A DNA stretch of 64,000 bases from Quatrionicoccus australiensis. GTDB lineage: Bacteria > Pseudomonadota > Gammaproteobacteria > Burkholderiales > Rhodocyclaceae. The number at the start of each line of letters is the position of its first letter. Within the stretch, counting starts at the first letter, position 1. The stretch lies in contig NZ_JAHBAH010000001.1 of assembly GCF_020510425.1 (NCBI RefSeq), forward strand, positions 2,275,001 to 2,339,000, in the 5' to 3' direction. Both the position numbers and the translations under genes were made by a program. The notes under the pieces are model-generated. The model saw nothing but the letters and a program-made list of their open reading frames with translations, was not told where the DNA came from and ran no database searches. This document shows positions 16,947 to 27,765 of the stretch, in pieces.

Positions 16947-19900
16947 ATGCGTGTGATGGAACCGGCAGTACCTGAGCAGCAGGGTTTGTACGACCCCGCG
17001 AACGAGCACGATGCTTGTGGTGTGGGCTTTGTAGCCCATTTTAAGGGCCAGAAAAGTCATAGCATTGTCGAACAAGGTTTGTTGATCCTGAAGAATCTGG
17101 ATCACCGTGGCGCCGTGGGCGCCGACCCGTTGCAGGGTGACGGTGCCGGTATTCTGATCCAGATTCCCGACCAGTTTTATCGCGAAGAAATGGCCAAGCA
17201 GGGCGTGAACCTGCCGCCGCTTGGCGAATACGGTGTCGGCATGGTTTTCCTGCCGCAGGAGGCTGCTTCGCGCCACGCCTGTGTCGAGGAAATCGAGCGT
17301 TCGGTCAAGGCTGAAGGCCAGGTCGTCCTCGGCTGGCGCGATGTGCCGGTCAATGCCGAAATGCCGATGTCGCCGACTGTGCGCGCCAAGGAGCCGGTGA
17401 TTCGCCAGATCTTCGTTGGTCGCGGTCCGGATGTCTTCGTGACCGATGCCCTCGAGCGCAAGCTGTATATCATCCGCCGTCGTGCTGCCAATGCCATCAA
17501 GTCGCTGAAGCTCAAGCACGGCCAGGAGTTCTACGTGCCGTCCTTCTCGGCGCGTACCGTGAACTACAAGGGCCTGCTGCTCGCCGATCAGGTTGGTGTG
17601 TACTACCTCGACCTGCAGGACAAGCGCACGACTTCCGCCCTTGCGCTGGTACACCAGCGTTTCTCGACCAACACCTTCCCGACCTGGGATCTGGCGCACC
17701 CGTTCCGCTACATCGCCCATAACGGTGAAATCAATACCGTACGCGGCAACGTCAACTGGTTCAAGGCGCGTGAACAGGCGATTTCTTCGCCGATTCTCGG
17801 TGAAGACCTGAAGAAGGTCTGGCCGCTGCATTACCCGGGGCAGTCCGACTCGGCATCCTTCGACAATGCGCTCGAGCTGCTCGTCATGGGGGGCGGTTAC
17901 TCGCTCGCCCAGGCCGTCATGCTGATGATCCCGGAAGCCTGGGAAAAGCACACGACGATGGACGAAAACCGTCGCGCCTTCTACGAATACCATGCTGCCA
18001 TGATGGAGCCGTGGGACGGCCCCGCCGCCGTGGCCTTCACCGACGGTCGCCAGATCGGCGCGACGCTCGACCGTAACGGTCTGCGTCCGGCCCGCTATCT
18101 GGTCACCGACGACGACCTCGTGGTCATGGCTTCGGAATCCGGCGTGCTGCCGATTCCGGAAAAGAAGATCGTCAAGAAGTGGCGCCTGCAGCCGGGCAAG
18201 ATGTTCCTGATCGACATGGAACAAGGCCGCATCATCGACGACAAGGAACTCAAGGATTCGCTGGCCAAGGCCAAGCCTTACCGCGAATGGATCGAAAAGA
18301 TCCGCATCAAGCTCGACGAAATTCCGGCGCCGGCCGAAACCTGCGACGAAGCCACGGCTTCCCTGCTCGATCGCCAGCAGGCCTTCGGCTACACCCAGGA
18401 AGACATCAAGGTCATCCTGGAGCCGATGGTTCAGACCGGTGAAGAGGCCAGCGGCTCGATGGGCACCGATTCGGCATTGCCGGTTCTGTCTGCCAAGAAC
18501 AAGACGCTTTACACCTACTTCAAGCAGTTGTTTGCGCAGGTGACCAACCCGCCGATCGATCCGATCCGTGAAGAACTGGTCATGTCGCTGGTGTCCTTCG
18601 TTGGTCCGAAGCCGAACCTGCTGAATACCGCCGACATCAATCCGCCGATCCGTCTCGAAGTCTCGCAACCGGTACTGACCAAGGGCGACATCGAGAAGCT
18701 GCGTCACATCGGCAAATACACCTCGGACAAGTTCAAGTCCTTCGAACTGGATATCTGTTATCCGGTGGGCTGGGGCAAGGCCGGTGTCGAGGCTCGTCTC
18801 GCTTCCCTGGCGGCCGATGCCGAGGATGCAGTACGTTCCGGTGCCAACATCCTGATCGTCTCCGACCGCAAGCTCGATGCCGATCACGTCGCCATCCCGG
18901 CGCTGCTGGCAACCTCGGCGATTCACCAGCACCTCGTCAAGAAGGGCATGCGCACCAGCACCGGTCTCGTCGTCGAAACCGGTTCGGCACGCGAGGTCCA
19001 TCACTTCGCGCTGCTCGGTGGCTATGGTGCCGAAGCGGTCCACCCCTACCTGGCGCTCGAAACCATCGAAGGTTTCGCCAAGGGCGACGCCGAGAAGGCC
19101 GAGAAGTACGTCAAGAACTTCGTCAAGGCAATCGGCAAGGGCCTGAACAAGGTCATGTCCAAGATGGGCATCTCGACCTACATGTCCTATACCGGTGCCC
19201 AGATTTTCGAAGCGATCGGCCTGCAGAAGGACTTCATCGAGAAGTACTTCACCGGCACGCCGTCCAACGTCGAAGGTATCGGCCTGTTCGAAGTTGCCGA
19301 AGAAGCCATTCGTCTGCACACCGAAGCTTTCTCGGCCGACCCGGTGCTCTCGAGCATGCTCGATGCCGGCGGTGAGTACGCTTACCGCACGCGTGGCGAA
19401 GAGCATATGTGGACACCGGATTCGATCGCCAAGCTGCAACACTCGACCCGCTCCGGCAAGTACGAGACCTACAAGGAATACGCCAAGCTGATCAACGATC
19501 AGACCAAGCGTCACCTGACCCTGCGCGGCCTGTTTGAATTCAAGCCGCAAGGCGCGCCGGTGCCGCTGGAAGAAGTCGAATCGGCCAAGGAAATCGTCAA
19601 GCGTTTCGCAACGGGCGCCATGTCGCTCGGTTCCATTTCGACCGAGGCCCACACCACGCTCGCCCTGGCGATGAACCGCATCGGCGGCAAGTCGAATACC
19701 GGCGAAGGTGGCGAGGATGCCAAGCGTTTCGCGCCGGTCAAGGCGGGTACGATGCTCTCCGAGATCATCGGCAAGAGCCGCATCGAGCGCGACATCGAGA
19801 TGAAGGAAGGCGATTCGCTGCGTTCTGCCATCAAGCAGGTTGCTTCCGGCCGCTTCGGTGTGACCGCCGAATACCTGGTCAATGCCGACCAGATCCAGAT

Positions 19901-21590
19901 CAAGATGGCACAAGGCGCCAAGCCGGGTGAAGGCGGCCAGTTGCCGGGTCACAAGGTTTCCGAGTACATCGGCTTCCTGCGTCACTCGGTACCGGGCGTC
20001 GGTCTGATTTCGCCGCCGCCGCACCACGATATCTACTCGATCGAAGACTTGGCACAACTGATTCACGATCTGAAGAACGCCAATTCGCGCGCTTCGATCT
20101 CGGTCAAGCTGGTTTCCGAAGTCGGTGTCGGCACCGTGGCTGCCGGTGTTTCCAAGGCCAAGGCCGATCACCTGGTGATCGCCGGCTTTGACGGCGGTAC
20201 GGGCGCTTCGCCGCAATCGTCGATCAAGCATGCCGGTACGCCGTGGGAACTCGGCCTGTCCGAAACCCAGCAGACTCTGGTCCTGAACCGCCTGCGTTCG
20301 CGTATCCGCGTCCAGGTCGATGGCCAGATCAAGACCGGTCGCGACGTCGTCATCGGTGCACTGCTCGGCGCCGACGAATTCGGCTTCGCCACGGCACCGC
20401 TGGTCGTCGAGGGTTGCATCATGATGCGCAAGTGTCACCTCAACACCTGTCCGGTCGGCGTTGCGACGCAGGATCCTGAGCTGCGCAAGCGCTTTACCGG
20501 TCAACCGGAACATGTCGTCAATTATTTCTTCTTCGTTGCCGAAGAAGTTCGCGAAATCATGGCCGAGCTGGGCATTCGCAACTTTGACGATCTGGTCGGC
20601 CGTGCTGACCTGCTCGATACCCGTCCCGGCATCGAGCACTGGAAGGCCAAGGGTCTCGACTTCTCGAAGATTTTCTACCAGCCGAACGTTCCGGCCAGCG
20701 AGCCGCGTCGTCATACCGAGACGCAGGATCACGGTCTGGCCAAGGCACTCGACCACAAGCTGATCGAGCAGGCCAAGCCGGCGCTGGAAAAGGGCCAGAA
20801 GGTCCAGATCGAAACCTCGATCATCAACGTCAACCGCACCTGCGGCACCATGCTCTCGGGCGAAGTTGCCAAGCGCTATGGTAACGATGGCCTGCCGGAC
20901 GACACCATCCACGTCAAGCTGACCGGCACCGCTGGTCAGGCCTTCGGTGCTTTCCTGGCCAAGGGCGTGACGCTGGAATTGTCCGGCGAAGGTAACGACT
21001 ACGTTGGCAAGGGTCTCTCCGGTGGTCGTCTGATCATCAAGCCGAGCCCGGATTTCCGCGGCAATACACAGGAGAACATCATCGTCGGCAACACCGTGCT
21101 TTACGGTGCGACGACCGGTGAAGCCTTCTTTGCGGGTGTCGGCGGCGAACGTTTTGCCGTGCGCAACTCCGGCGGCACGGCGGTTGTCGAAGGTGTTGGC
21201 GACCACGGGTGTGAATACATGACTGGCGGTACGGTGGTGGTTCTTGGCATGACCGGTCGTAACTTTGCGGCCGGCATGTCGGGCGGTATCGCCTACGTGC
21301 TGGACGAGGATGGCAGCTTCAAGCAGCGTGCCAACCTCGCCCAGGTCGCCCTGGAAAAGGTTCTGCCGGCCAGCCGTCTGGCTGCTGGCGAGCCGCTGCA
21401 TCAGGGCGTCGCCGACGAAGTTCAGCTCAAGGAACTGATCACGCGTCACGCCGAATACACCGGCAGTGCCACCGCCAAGGCTCTCCTGGCCGACTGGGAC
21501 GTCAGCCGCGAGAAGTTCGTCAAAGTTTATCCGCATGAGTACAAGCGGGCGCTCACCGAGCAGGCCGCTGCACAGAAGGAGGCCGCATAA
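16947..21590 (+). CDS. gltB: Glutamate synthase (NADPH) large subunit
   Basis: A 1547-residue multidomain enzyme. After a short propeptide, Cys24 in [10 protein letters not shown] is the N-terminal nucleophile of the class II glutaminase domain (about 24-430). Central and FMN-binding synthase domains follow, including the 3Fe-4S cysteines in [13 protein letters not shown], and then the C-terminal beta-helix GXGXG domain. It converts glutamine plus 2-oxoglutarate to two glutamates together with GltD. The start may be M1 or M4; both precede the propeptide. Length is normal. The stop overlaps the gltD start by one base (TAATG). Confidence 0.97.
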   Translation: MRVMEPAVPEQQGLYDPANEHDACGVGFVAHFKGQKSHSIVEQGLLILKNLDHRGAVGADPLQGDGAGILIQIPDQFYREEMAKQGVNLPPLGEYGVGMVFLPQEAASRHACVEEIERSVKAEGQVVLGWRDVPVNAEMPMSPTVRAKEPVIRQIFVGRGPDVFVTDALERKLYIIRRRAANAIKSLKLKHGQEFYVPSFSARTVNYKGLLLADQVGVYYLDLQDKRTTSALALVHQRFSTNTFPTWDLAHPFRYIAHNGEINTVRGNVNWFKAREQAISSPILGEDLKKVWPLHYPGQSDSASFDNALELLVMGGGYSLAQAVMLMIPEAWEKHTTMDENRRAFYEYHAAMMEPWDGPAAVAFTDGRQIGATLDRNGLRPARYLVTDDDLVVMASESGVLPIPEKKIVKKWRLQPGKMFLIDMEQGRIIDDKELKDSLAKAKPYREWIEKIRIKLDEIPAPAETCDEATASLLDRQQAFGYTQEDIKVILEPMVQTGEEASGSMGTDSALPVLSAKNKTLYTYFKQLFAQVTNPPIDPIREELVMSLVSFVGPKPNLLNTADINPPIRLEVSQPVLTKGDIEKLRHIGKYTSDKFKSFELDICYPVGWGKAGVEARLASLAADAEDAVRSGANILIVSDRKLDADHVAIPALLATSAIHQHLVKKGMRTSTGLVVETGSAREVHHFALLGGYGAEAVHPYLALETIEGFAKGDAEKAEKYVKNFVKAIGKGLNKVMSKMGISTYMSYTGAQIFEAIGLQKDFIEKYFTGTPSNVEGIGLFEVAEEAIRLHTEAFSADPVLSSMLDAGGEYAYRTRGEEHMWTPDSIAKLQHSTRSGKYETYKEYAKLINDQTKRHLTLRGLFEFKPQGAPVPLEEVESAKEIVKRFATGAMSLGSISTEAHTTLALAMNRIGGKSNTGEGGEDAKRFAPVKAGTMLSEIIGKSRIERDIEMKEGDSLRSAIKQVASGRFGVTAEYLVNADQIQIKMAQGAKPGEGGQLPGHKVSEYIGFLRHSVPGVGLISPPPHHDIYSIEDLAQLIHDLKNANSRASISVKLVSEVGVGTVAAGVSKAKADHLVIAGFDGGTGASPQSSIKHAGTPWELGLSETQQTLVLNRLRSRIRVQVDGQIKTGRDVVIGALLGADEFGFATAPLVVEGCIMMRKCHLNTCPVGVATQDPELRKRFTGQPEHVVNYFFFVAEEVREIMAELGIRNFDDLVGRADLLDTRPGIEHWKAKGLDFSKIFYQPNVPASEPRRHTETQDHGLAKALDHKLIEQAKPALEKGQKVQIETSIINVNRTCGTMLSGEVAKRYGNDGLPDDTIHVKLTGTAGQAFGAFLAKGVTLELSGEGNDYVGKGLSGGRLIIKPSPDFRGNTQENIIVGNTVLYGATTGEAFFAGVGGERFAVRNSGGTAVVEGVGDHGCEYMTGGTVVVLGMTGRNFAAGMSGGIAYVLDEDGSFKQRANLAQVALEKVLPASRLAAGEPLHQGVADEVQLKELITRHAEYTGSATAKALLADWDVSREKFVKVYPHEYKRALTEQAAAQKEAA

Positions 21591-23056
21591 TGGGCAAGCC
21601 GACTGGCTTTATGGAATTCGAGCGCCTGTCCGAGGGTTACGATCCGGTTGAACAGCGCCTGAAGCACTACAAGGAATTCGTTCATACCCTGAACGACGAC
21701 GATGCCAAGACCCAGGGCGCACGTTGCATGGATTGCGGCATCCCGTTCTGCAACAACGGCTGCCCGGTGAACAACATCATTCCCGACTGGAATGATCTGG
21801 TTTATCGCGGCAACTGGAAGCAGGCCCTGGACGTGCTGCATTCGACCAACAACTTCCCGGATTTCACCGGCCGCATCTGTCCGGCACCCTGCGAAGCTGC
21901 CTGTACGCTGGGCATCAATGCAGCGCCGGTGGGCATCAAGTCGATTGAGCATTTCATCATCGACAAGGGTTGGGAAATGGGCTGGGTCGTGCCGCAGCCG
22001 CCGAAAGCGAAGACTGGCAAGAAGATTGCCATCGTCGGTTCCGGCCCGGCCGGTATGGCAGCAGCGCAGCAACTGGCACGCGTCGGTCACGATGTGACGG
22101 TGTTCGAGAAGAGCGATCGCATCGGCGGCCTGCTCGGCTACGGCATCCCTGACTTCAAGCTGGAAAAGACGGTGATCGATCGCCGTGTCGCCCAGATGGA
22201 AGCCGAAGGCGTGACCTTCAAGACCAAGGTGGTTGTTGGCAACAAGGATGTGCCGGCGGGTATCAACAATGATGCTGCCGCCTTTGTTTCAGCCGATCAG
22301 CTGACCAAGGAGTTCGACGCGGTGATTCTCGCCGCCGGTTCCGAAGTGCCGCGCGACCTGCCGGTGCCGGGCCGCGAACTCAAGGGCATCCATGCCGCGC
22401 TCGAGTTCCTGATTCCGCAGAACAAGGAAGTCCAGCAGGGCAAGGCCAACCCGATCAACGTCAAGGGCAAGCACGTCATCGTCATCGGTGGCGGCGATAC
22501 CGGTTCCGACTGCGTCGGTACCTCGAATCGCCATGGTGCTGCCTCGGTGACCCAGTTCGAACTGATGCCGATGCCGCCGGAACAGGAAAACAAGGCGCTG
22601 ACCTGGCCGTACTGGCCGTACAAGCTGCGTACTTCCTCTTCGCACGACGAAGGCTGCACCCGCGATTTCGCGGTGGCGACCAAGGGCTTCGTCGATGACG
22701 GCAAGGGTAACGTCAAGGCCCTGAAGGCCGTGCGTCTGGACTGGAAGGACGGCAAGATGAGCGAAGTCGCCGGTTCGGAATTCGAGCTGCCGTGCGACAA
22801 CGCCTTCCTGGCGATGGGCTTTACCAACCCGGTCGGTGGCCTGCTCGAAGCTTTCGGCGTCGAGAAGGACAATCGCGGCAACGCCAAGGCAACGACGGAT
22901 GGTGCCGGCTGTTACGCCACCAACGTCGGCAAGGTTTTTGCCGCCGGTGACGTGCGCCGCGGTCAGTCGCTGGTGGTCTGGGCGATCCGCGAAGGCCGTC
23001 AGGCTGCACGTGAAGTCGATGCATTCCTGATGGGTGGCACGACGCTGCCGCGTTAA
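21590..23056 (+). CDS. gltD: Glutamate synthase small subunit
   Basis: A 488-residue flavoprotein that passes NADPH electrons to GltB. The N-terminal Fe-S region has [14 protein letters not shown] and CPAPCEAAC, the cysteines that bind two 4Fe-4S clusters. An FAD Rossmann motif follows ([12 protein letters not shown]), then an NADPH Rossmann motif ([11 protein letters not shown]) and a C-terminal FAD segment with [16 protein letters not shown]. Length matches the family. It is coupled to gltB by a one-base overlap and followed by a strong terminator. Confidence 0.97.
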   Translation: MGKPTGFMEFERLSEGYDPVEQRLKHYKEFVHTLNDDDAKTQGARCMDCGIPFCNNGCPVNNIIPDWNDLVYRGNWKQALDVLHSTNNFPDFTGRICPAPCEAACTLGINAAPVGIKSIEHFIIDKGWEMGWVVPQPPKAKTGKKIAIVGSGPAGMAAAQQLARVGHDVTVFEKSDRIGGLLGYGIPDFKLEKTVIDRRVAQMEAEGVTFKTKVVVGNKDVPAGINNDAAAFVSADQLTKEFDAVILAAGSEVPRDLPVPGRELKGIHAALEFLIPQNKEVQQGKANPINVKGKHVIVIGGGDTGSDCVGTSNRHGAASVTQFELMPMPPEQENKALTWPYWPYKLRTSSSHDEGCTRDFAVATKGFVDDGKGNVKALKAVRLDWKDGKMSEVAGSEFELPCDNAFLAMGFTNPVGGLLEAFGVEKDNRGNAKATTDGAGCYATNVGKVFAAGDVRRGQSLVVWAIREGRQAAREVDAFLMGGTTLPR

Positions 23057-23071
23057 TTCGCCCTCGTGCGC

Positions 23072-23116
23072 AAAAAGGCCCTGCCGACGACAGTCCGCAG
23101 GGCCTTTGTTTTTTCC
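23072..23116 (+). terminator. Rho-independent terminator of gltBD
   Basis: AAAGGCCCTG pairs with CAGGGCCTTT around a 13-base loop, followed by GTTTTTT, starting 16 bases after the gltD stop. The A-rich 5' side makes it potentially bidirectional. Confidence 0.9.
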
Positions 23117-23166
23117 ACCAAGCGCCGGATCGTGGGAAAATAAACAGTATTACAGGGGGAAACAAT

Positions 23167-23901
23167 ATGTCGGCAGAACTGCAAACCGCTTTCCAGGTCA
23201 CCTCGCCAACCGGCGCGCTCGATGGGCACATGCTGCTCATACTGCTGATCATGGTTTGTGCCGGTGTGCTTGGCGGCGCAGCCAATTACTTTCTCGCTGA
23301 CCGGCAGGCCGCGCCCTCCCGGCACGACTGGATCAAATATCCGGTTTTGGGCATTGTGGCGGCGTTGACCGTACCGCTCTTCCTGAACATGATTGCCAGT
23401 ACCTTGCTCGAAGGGGCACGTACCAAGCCGGTCGATTTCTTCACCTTTGCCGGGTTTTGCCTCATTTACGTGATCGCATCCCGCCGTCTGCTGGAAAATG
23501 TCGCGCAGCGCCTGATGGGACAACTCGATTCGGTCAAACGCGAAGTCGGTCATCTGAAACAGCAGAAGCAGGCCGAGCAGATGGTCCTGACCAGCCGCGA
23601 AGAGACTCCGGTGGCCAATGATCAGCGCCCGGAGCCGCGGGAAGTGCTTTCCTACAACGACGTCGAAATCCTGCGCGCCCTGGCCGAGGAAAGTTTCGTC
23701 TACGGCAATCTGGCAGCCCTTTGCGACCGTACCGGCCTGGCGCGTGATTTCATCAGCCAGCGCCTGACCGTGATGAAAACCATGGGCGTCATCGAAACCC
23801 GCATCAATGACAAGAATGTCCTGCACTGGGGCGTCTCCGGGCGTGGCAAGGCCTTGCTCGGCGAAATCCTGACCGGTCAGGACGAAAAGAAAGCCGGCTG
23901 A
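23167..23901 (+). CDS. Three-TM membrane protein with C-terminal winged helix (YLATT-like)
   Basis: A 244-residue protein. Hydrophobic segments at about 21-43, 57-80 and 91-107 form a three-TM unit with motifs VLGGAANYFL, VPLFLNMIASTLL and FAGFCLIYVIASRR. It resembles, from memory, the YEATS-like-associating three-TM (YLATT) family described in nucleotide-centred conflict systems; this is unverified. A short charged helix follows (110-140), then a winged helix-turn-helix (about 160-235; NLAALCDRTGLARDFISQRL would be the HTH). The layout suggests a membrane-anchored regulator. The neighbours are housekeeping genes (gltD, glmU). A GGGGGAAAC ribosome site precedes ATG 23167. Function unknown. 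Confidence 0.7.
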   Translation: MSAELQTAFQVTSPTGALDGHMLLILLIMVCAGVLGGAANYFLADRQAAPSRHDWIKYPVLGIVAALTVPLFLNMIASTLLEGARTKPVDFFTFAGFCLIYVIASRRLLENVAQRLMGQLDSVKREVGHLKQQKQAEQMVLTSREETPVANDQRPEPREVLSYNDVEILRALAEESFVYGNLAALCDRTGLARDFISQRLTVMKTMGVIETRINDKNVLHWGVSGRGKALLGEILTGQDEKKAG

Positions 23902-23943
23902 TTCGCGCCGGCAAGGCGCCGGCCGCAACCTGAAGAGAAATCC

Positions 23944-25302
23944 ATGAATATCGTCATCCTCGCTGCCGGCCAAGGCAAGCGCATGCATTCCAATTCCCCC
24001 AAGGTCTTGCACCCGATTGCCGGCAAGGCTCTCGCCCAGCATGTCATCGATACGGCACGCTGCCTGGCGCCGGAAAAGCTGATCGTCGTCTACGGTCATG
24101 GCGGCGATATCGTCAAGGCGACGCTGGCAGCACCCGATGTCGCCTGGGCCGAGCAGGCACAACAATTGGGTACCGGCCATGCCGTCGCCCAGGCCGTGCC
24201 GGCATTGGGATCGGCCGCGCAGACCCTGGTGCTTTACGGCGATGTGCCGCTGACCAGTGTTGCGACCCTGAAGCGCCTGTTGCAGGCAGCCAAGGATGGA
24301 TTGTCGATTCTTACGGTCGACCTTGCCAATCCGGTCGGTTATGGTCGTATCGTCCGCGATGCTGCCGGCAACGTTCAGTGCATCGTCGAGGAAAAGGATG
24401 CGACACCCGAGCAGAAGGCGATCCGCGAGGTCAATACCGGGATCATGGCGATGCCGACGGCGCGCCTGGCCGACTGGCTGGGGCGTCTGAAAAACGACAA
24501 CGCCCAGGGCGAGTACTACCTGACCGATATCGTTGCACTGGCGGTTGCCGAAGGCCTGCCCGTACGCACAGCGCAGCCCGAGGGCGAGTGGGAAGTCCTT
24601 GGCGTGAACAGCAAGGTGCAACTGGCCGAACTGGAACGGCAGCATCAGCGCAATATTGCCGACCAACTGCTGGTTGCCGGCGTGCGCCTGGCCGACCCGG
24701 CCCGTATCGACGTGCGCGGCGAGTTGAAGCATGGTCGCGATGTCGCCATTGATGTCGGTTGCGTGTTCGAAGGGCAGGTTGAGTTGGGAGATGCCGTCGA
24801 AGTCGGTCCCTACTGCGTGCTGAAGAACGTCAAGGTCGGTGCCGGGACGCGGATCGCCGCCTTTTGCCATTTCGAGGACGCGGTGATCGGCCCGGATGGC
24901 GTGCTTGGTCCGTATGCCCGCCTGCGCCCTGGTACCGAACTCGGGCCTGAGGTGCATATCGGCAACTTTGTCGAGGTCAAGAAGAGCCGCATCGGCGCCC
25001 AGTCGAAGGCCAATCACCTAGCCTATATCGGTGATGCCGAGATCGGTCAGCGCGTGAACGTCGGGGCCGGCACCATCACCTGCAACTACGATGGCGCCAA
25101 CAAGTTCAAGACCATCATCGAAGATGACGTGTTTATCGGTTCCGATACCCAACTGGTCGCGCCGGTGACGGTTGGACGCGGTGCGACGCTCGGTGCCGGT
25201 ACGACCCTGACCAAAAATGCCCCGCCGGATGCGTTGACCGTATCGCGGGCCAAACAGATCACGCTCAGCGGCTGGGTACGGCCACAGAAGGTCAAAAAAT
25301 AA
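23944..25302 (+). CDS. glmU: Bifunctional GlcNAc-1-P uridyltransferase/GlcN-1-P acetyltransferase
   Basis: A 452-residue enzyme making UDP-GlcNAc for peptidoglycan and LPS. The N-terminal pyrophosphorylase domain has [19 protein letters not shown] (residues 7-24) and the YGDVPL metal-binding motif. The C-terminal half is a left-handed beta-helix of hexapeptide repeats, with the acetyl-CoA site near [13 protein letters not shown]. Length is typical. Its stop overlaps the next small membrane-protein gene by one base (TAATG), indicating cotranscription. Confidence 0.97.
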   Translation: MNIVILAAGQGKRMHSNSPKVLHPIAGKALAQHVIDTARCLAPEKLIVVYGHGGDIVKATLAAPDVAWAEQAQQLGTGHAVAQAVPALGSAAQTLVLYGDVPLTSVATLKRLLQAAKDGLSILTVDLANPVGYGRIVRDAAGNVQCIVEEKDATPEQKAIREVNTGIMAMPTARLADWLGRLKNDNAQGEYYLTDIVALAVAEGLPVRTAQPEGEWEVLGVNSKVQLAELERQHQRNIADQLLVAGVRLADPARIDVRGELKHGRDVAIDVGCVFEGQVELGDAVEVGPYCVLKNVKVGAGTRIAAFCHFEDAVIGPDGVLGPYARLRPGTELGPEVHIGNFVEVKKSRIGAQSKANHLAYIGDAEIGQRVNVGAGTITCNYDGANKFKTIIEDDVFIGSDTQLVAPVTVGRGATLGAGTTLTKNAPPDALTVSRAKQITLSGWVRPQKVKK

Positions 25303-25604
25303 TGGATATCTGGTTCACGCTGTTTGTCATGCTTGCCGCCTTGCTGGTGGCGGTTGGTGGGGCCTTGTTGCTGGTCGGCTATGTCCAGACCTTGCCCGCC
25401 TCGCTCTCATACGGCTGGCGGGTCTGGCTGCCGACGCTGATCCTGCCGGTCGTCGGACCGCTGCTCTTCGCCCGGCAGCATGCCGAATACGCCCGTCCGG
25501 GCAAGCAATTGCTGGCTGGTCTGCTGCTGGTCCTGCTCGCCGCGGCGCTGCTTTTCGGTGCCGGCCCCTATTTTGTCGAGCGCATGGCGCTGGGGGCGAA
25601 ATAA
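25302..25604 (+). CDS. Small three-TM membrane protein of unknown function
   Basis: A 100-residue hydrophobic protein with about three membrane segments (4-27, 40-56, 68-91) and a conserved-looking LPVVGPLLFARQHAEYARPG stretch in the middle. I do not recognise the family. The one-base overlap with glmU (TAATG) argues that it is a real, translated gene in the glmU operon; the EF-G-like gene follows 38 bases later. Confidence 0.65.
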   Translation: MDIWFTLFVMLAALLVAVGGALLLVGYVQTLPASLSYGWRVWLPTLILPVVGPLLFARQHAEYARPGKQLLAGLLLVLLAAALLFGAGPYFVERMALGAK

Positions 25605-25642
25605 CTTGTTGTAGATTCGTTCATAAGCTCAGGGAGAAGAAG

Positions 25643-27694
25643 ATGTCCAAGTACACCACCGAGGCTATTCGTTCCGTTGCACTGGTTGGTCACGGCTCCG
25701 CCGGCAAGACCAGCCTCGCCGAGGCATTGCTCTTTGCCACCGGCGCCATCCAGGCCAAGGGCACGATCGAGCGTGGCAGCACGGTCTGCGATTTTGATGT
25801 CCAGGAAAAGGAAGCCGGCCACTCCCTGAACTCGGCGATCGTCAATTTTGGCCATGAAGATCGCCACGTCCATCTGATCGATACACCGGGTTACCCTGAC
25901 TTTGCCGGGCAGGCGGTTGCTGCGCTGGCCGGTGTCGATACGGCGCTGATCGTGGTCAATGCGCAGAGCGGTGTCGAGCTGATGACCGAGCGCATGATGC
26001 GTCACGCAGCCGAACGCAATCTGTGCCGGATGATCGTCATCAACAAGATCGATGCCGATAATCTCGACCTGCCCGGCCTGGTCGCCGACATTCGCGAACG
26101 TTTCGGCAAGCAGTGCATGTTGCTCGACCTGCCGACGCATGGTGCGGCCGAGGTCGTCGAAGTGCTCGAACACGCTGCCGGCGATGCCGATTTCGAGTCG
26201 GTTGCCGCCGCGCACCGCGCGCTGATCGACCAGATTGTCGAAGAAGATGAAGATCTGCTCGCCCAGTATCTGGAAGACGGTGCCGATCCGACGGCTGCCG
26301 CATTGCATGCCCCGTTCGAGAAGGCCCTGCGCGCCGGTCACCTGATTCCCATCCTCTTTGTTTCTGCCAAGACCGGTGCCGGCATCAAGGAGCTCCTGCA
26401 TGTCCTGGCAAGCCTGGCACCGAGTCCGGCCGAAGGCAACCCGCCGCCGTTCTACAAGGGCGAGCCGGGCGACCGGACCGAGCCTTTCCAGGCCGAGCCG
26501 GATGCCGGCAAACATGTGCTGGCGCATGTTTTCAAGGTGGTGGCCGATCCCTACATGGGCAAGATCGGCATCTTCCGCGTGCACCAAGGCACGATTCGCA
26601 AGGATGCCCAGCTTTTTGTCGGCGACGGCAAGCGCCCGTTCAAGGTCGCCCACCTCTACCAGTTGCAGGGCAAGGACAGTGTCGAAGTTGATGAACTGGT
26701 CGCTGGCGACATCGGCGCCATTGCCAAGGTCGAGGAAATCGACTTCGACAGCGTGCTGCACGACTCGCACGATGAAGATCTCATTCACCTCGTGCCGCTC
26801 GAGTTCCCCAGGCCGATGGCCGGGCTGGCGGTCGAGACGAAGAAGAAGGGCGACGAGCAGCGTCTGTTCGACATTCTCAACAAGCTGGCCATGGAAGATC
26901 CGACCTTCATCGTCGAACGCCATCCGACCAGCAACGAAACGGTGATCCGCGGTCTCGGCGAAATCCATCTCAAGGCCAAGCTCGACAAGATGGCGGCGCA
27001 ATTCAAGCTGGAAGTCGATACCAAGCCGCCGCGCATTCCTTATCGCGAAACCATCACCGGTGCTGCCGAAGGCATCCATCGCCACAAGAAGCAATCGGGC
27101 GGCGCCGGCCAGTTCGGTGAAGTGCATCTGCGCATCGAGCCGAAAGGCCGTGGCGAGGGTTTTGAATTCGTCGATGCGGTCAAGGGCGGCGTCATTCCCG
27201 GCGTCTTCATGGCGGCGGTCGAGAAGGGCGTGCGGCAAGGCTTGGAAGGCGGTGTCGTTGCCGGCTATACGGTCGACGACCTGAAAGTGACCGTTTTCGA
27301 CGGCAAGACGCACGCCGTTGACGGCAAGGAGGTGGCTTTTGTCACCGCCGGCCGCAAGGCGGTCATCGAAGCGATCCGCGCCGCGAAGCCGATCGTGCTC
27401 GAGCCCATCGTCAATATCGAAATCGTCGTGCCGGAAACGGCAATCGGCGACCTGACCGGCGATCTCGCCGGCCGTCGCGGTCACATCACCGGTACCGACG
27501 GTCGCGGGCATGGCATGGCCGCGATCAGTGGCGAAGTGCCGCTGGCCGAACTCAACGACTACCAGTCGCGCCTGAAGTCGCTGACCGGCGGGCAGGGCAG
27601 CTACACCATCGAGTTCGCCCGCTATTCGGCGGTGCCGCCCAACGTGCAGCAGCAACTGGCAAGCAAGTTCCAGTTGCATGATGAAGATGAGTAA
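25643..27694 (+). CDS. Elongation factor G-like translational GTPase (EF-G2 type)
   Basis: A 683-residue GTPase with the five-domain layout of EF-G. The P-loop is GHGSAGKTS (16-24) instead of the canonical AHIDAGKTT, followed by DTPGYPDF (80-87) and NKID. The switch I region (45-65, STVCDFDVQEKEAGHS) is clearly diverged from the RGITI type of housekeeping EF-G. C-terminal domains IV and V are present (RIPYRETITG onward). It belongs to the EF-G-like proteins often annotated FusA2. The genuine fusA normally sits in the str operon, not next to glmU. The role is unknown: ribosome recycling, stress translation or other. A GGGAGAAG site precedes the ATG. Confidence 0.85.
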   Translation: MSKYTTEAIRSVALVGHGSAGKTSLAEALLFATGAIQAKGTIERGSTVCDFDVQEKEAGHSLNSAIVNFGHEDRHVHLIDTPGYPDFAGQAVAALAGVDTALIVVNAQSGVELMTERMMRHAAERNLCRMIVINKIDADNLDLPGLVADIRERFGKQCMLLDLPTHGAAEVVEVLEHAAGDADFESVAAAHRALIDQIVEEDEDLLAQYLEDGADPTAAALHAPFEKALRAGHLIPILFVSAKTGAGIKELLHVLASLAPSPAEGNPPPFYKGEPGDRTEPFQAEPDAGKHVLAHVFKVVADPYMGKIGIFRVHQGTIRKDAQLFVGDGKRPFKVAHLYQLQGKDSVEVDELVAGDIGAIAKVEEIDFDSVLHDSHDEDLIHLVPLEFPRPMAGLAVETKKKGDEQRLFDILNKLAMEDPTFIVERHPTSNETVIRGLGEIHLKAKLDKMAAQFKLEVDTKPPRIPYRETITGAAEGIHRHKKQSGGAGQFGEVHLRIEPKGRGEGFEFVDAVKGGVIPGVFMAAVEKGVRQGLEGGVVAGYTVDDLKVTVFDGKTHAVDGKEVAFVTAGRKAVIEAIRAAKPIVLEPIVNIEIVVPETAIGDLTGDLAGRRGHITGTDGRGHGMAAISGEVPLAELNDYQSRLKSLTGGQGSYTIEFARYSAVPPNVQQQLASKFQLHDEDE

Positions 27695-27712
27695 GCACTT
27701 TCGTTGCTGAAT

Positions 27713-27740
27713 CAAAAAGGGGCTGATCAGCCCCTTTTTT
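27713..27740. terminator. Bidirectional terminator between EF-G2 and response regulator genes
   Basis: AAAAAGGGGCTGATCAGCCCCTTTTTT is almost a perfect palindrome with an A run on one side and a T run on the other, placed between convergent genes. It should terminate both transcripts. Confidence 0.92.
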
Positions 27741-27765
27741 CATGTGTCGCCAGCCTTGCCGCGGT

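Noticed and set aside
16785-21536. 1583-codon open frame antisense to gltB
   Set aside because: gltB is unmistakable on the plus strand. The reverse frame is a codon-bias mirror without recognisable domains.
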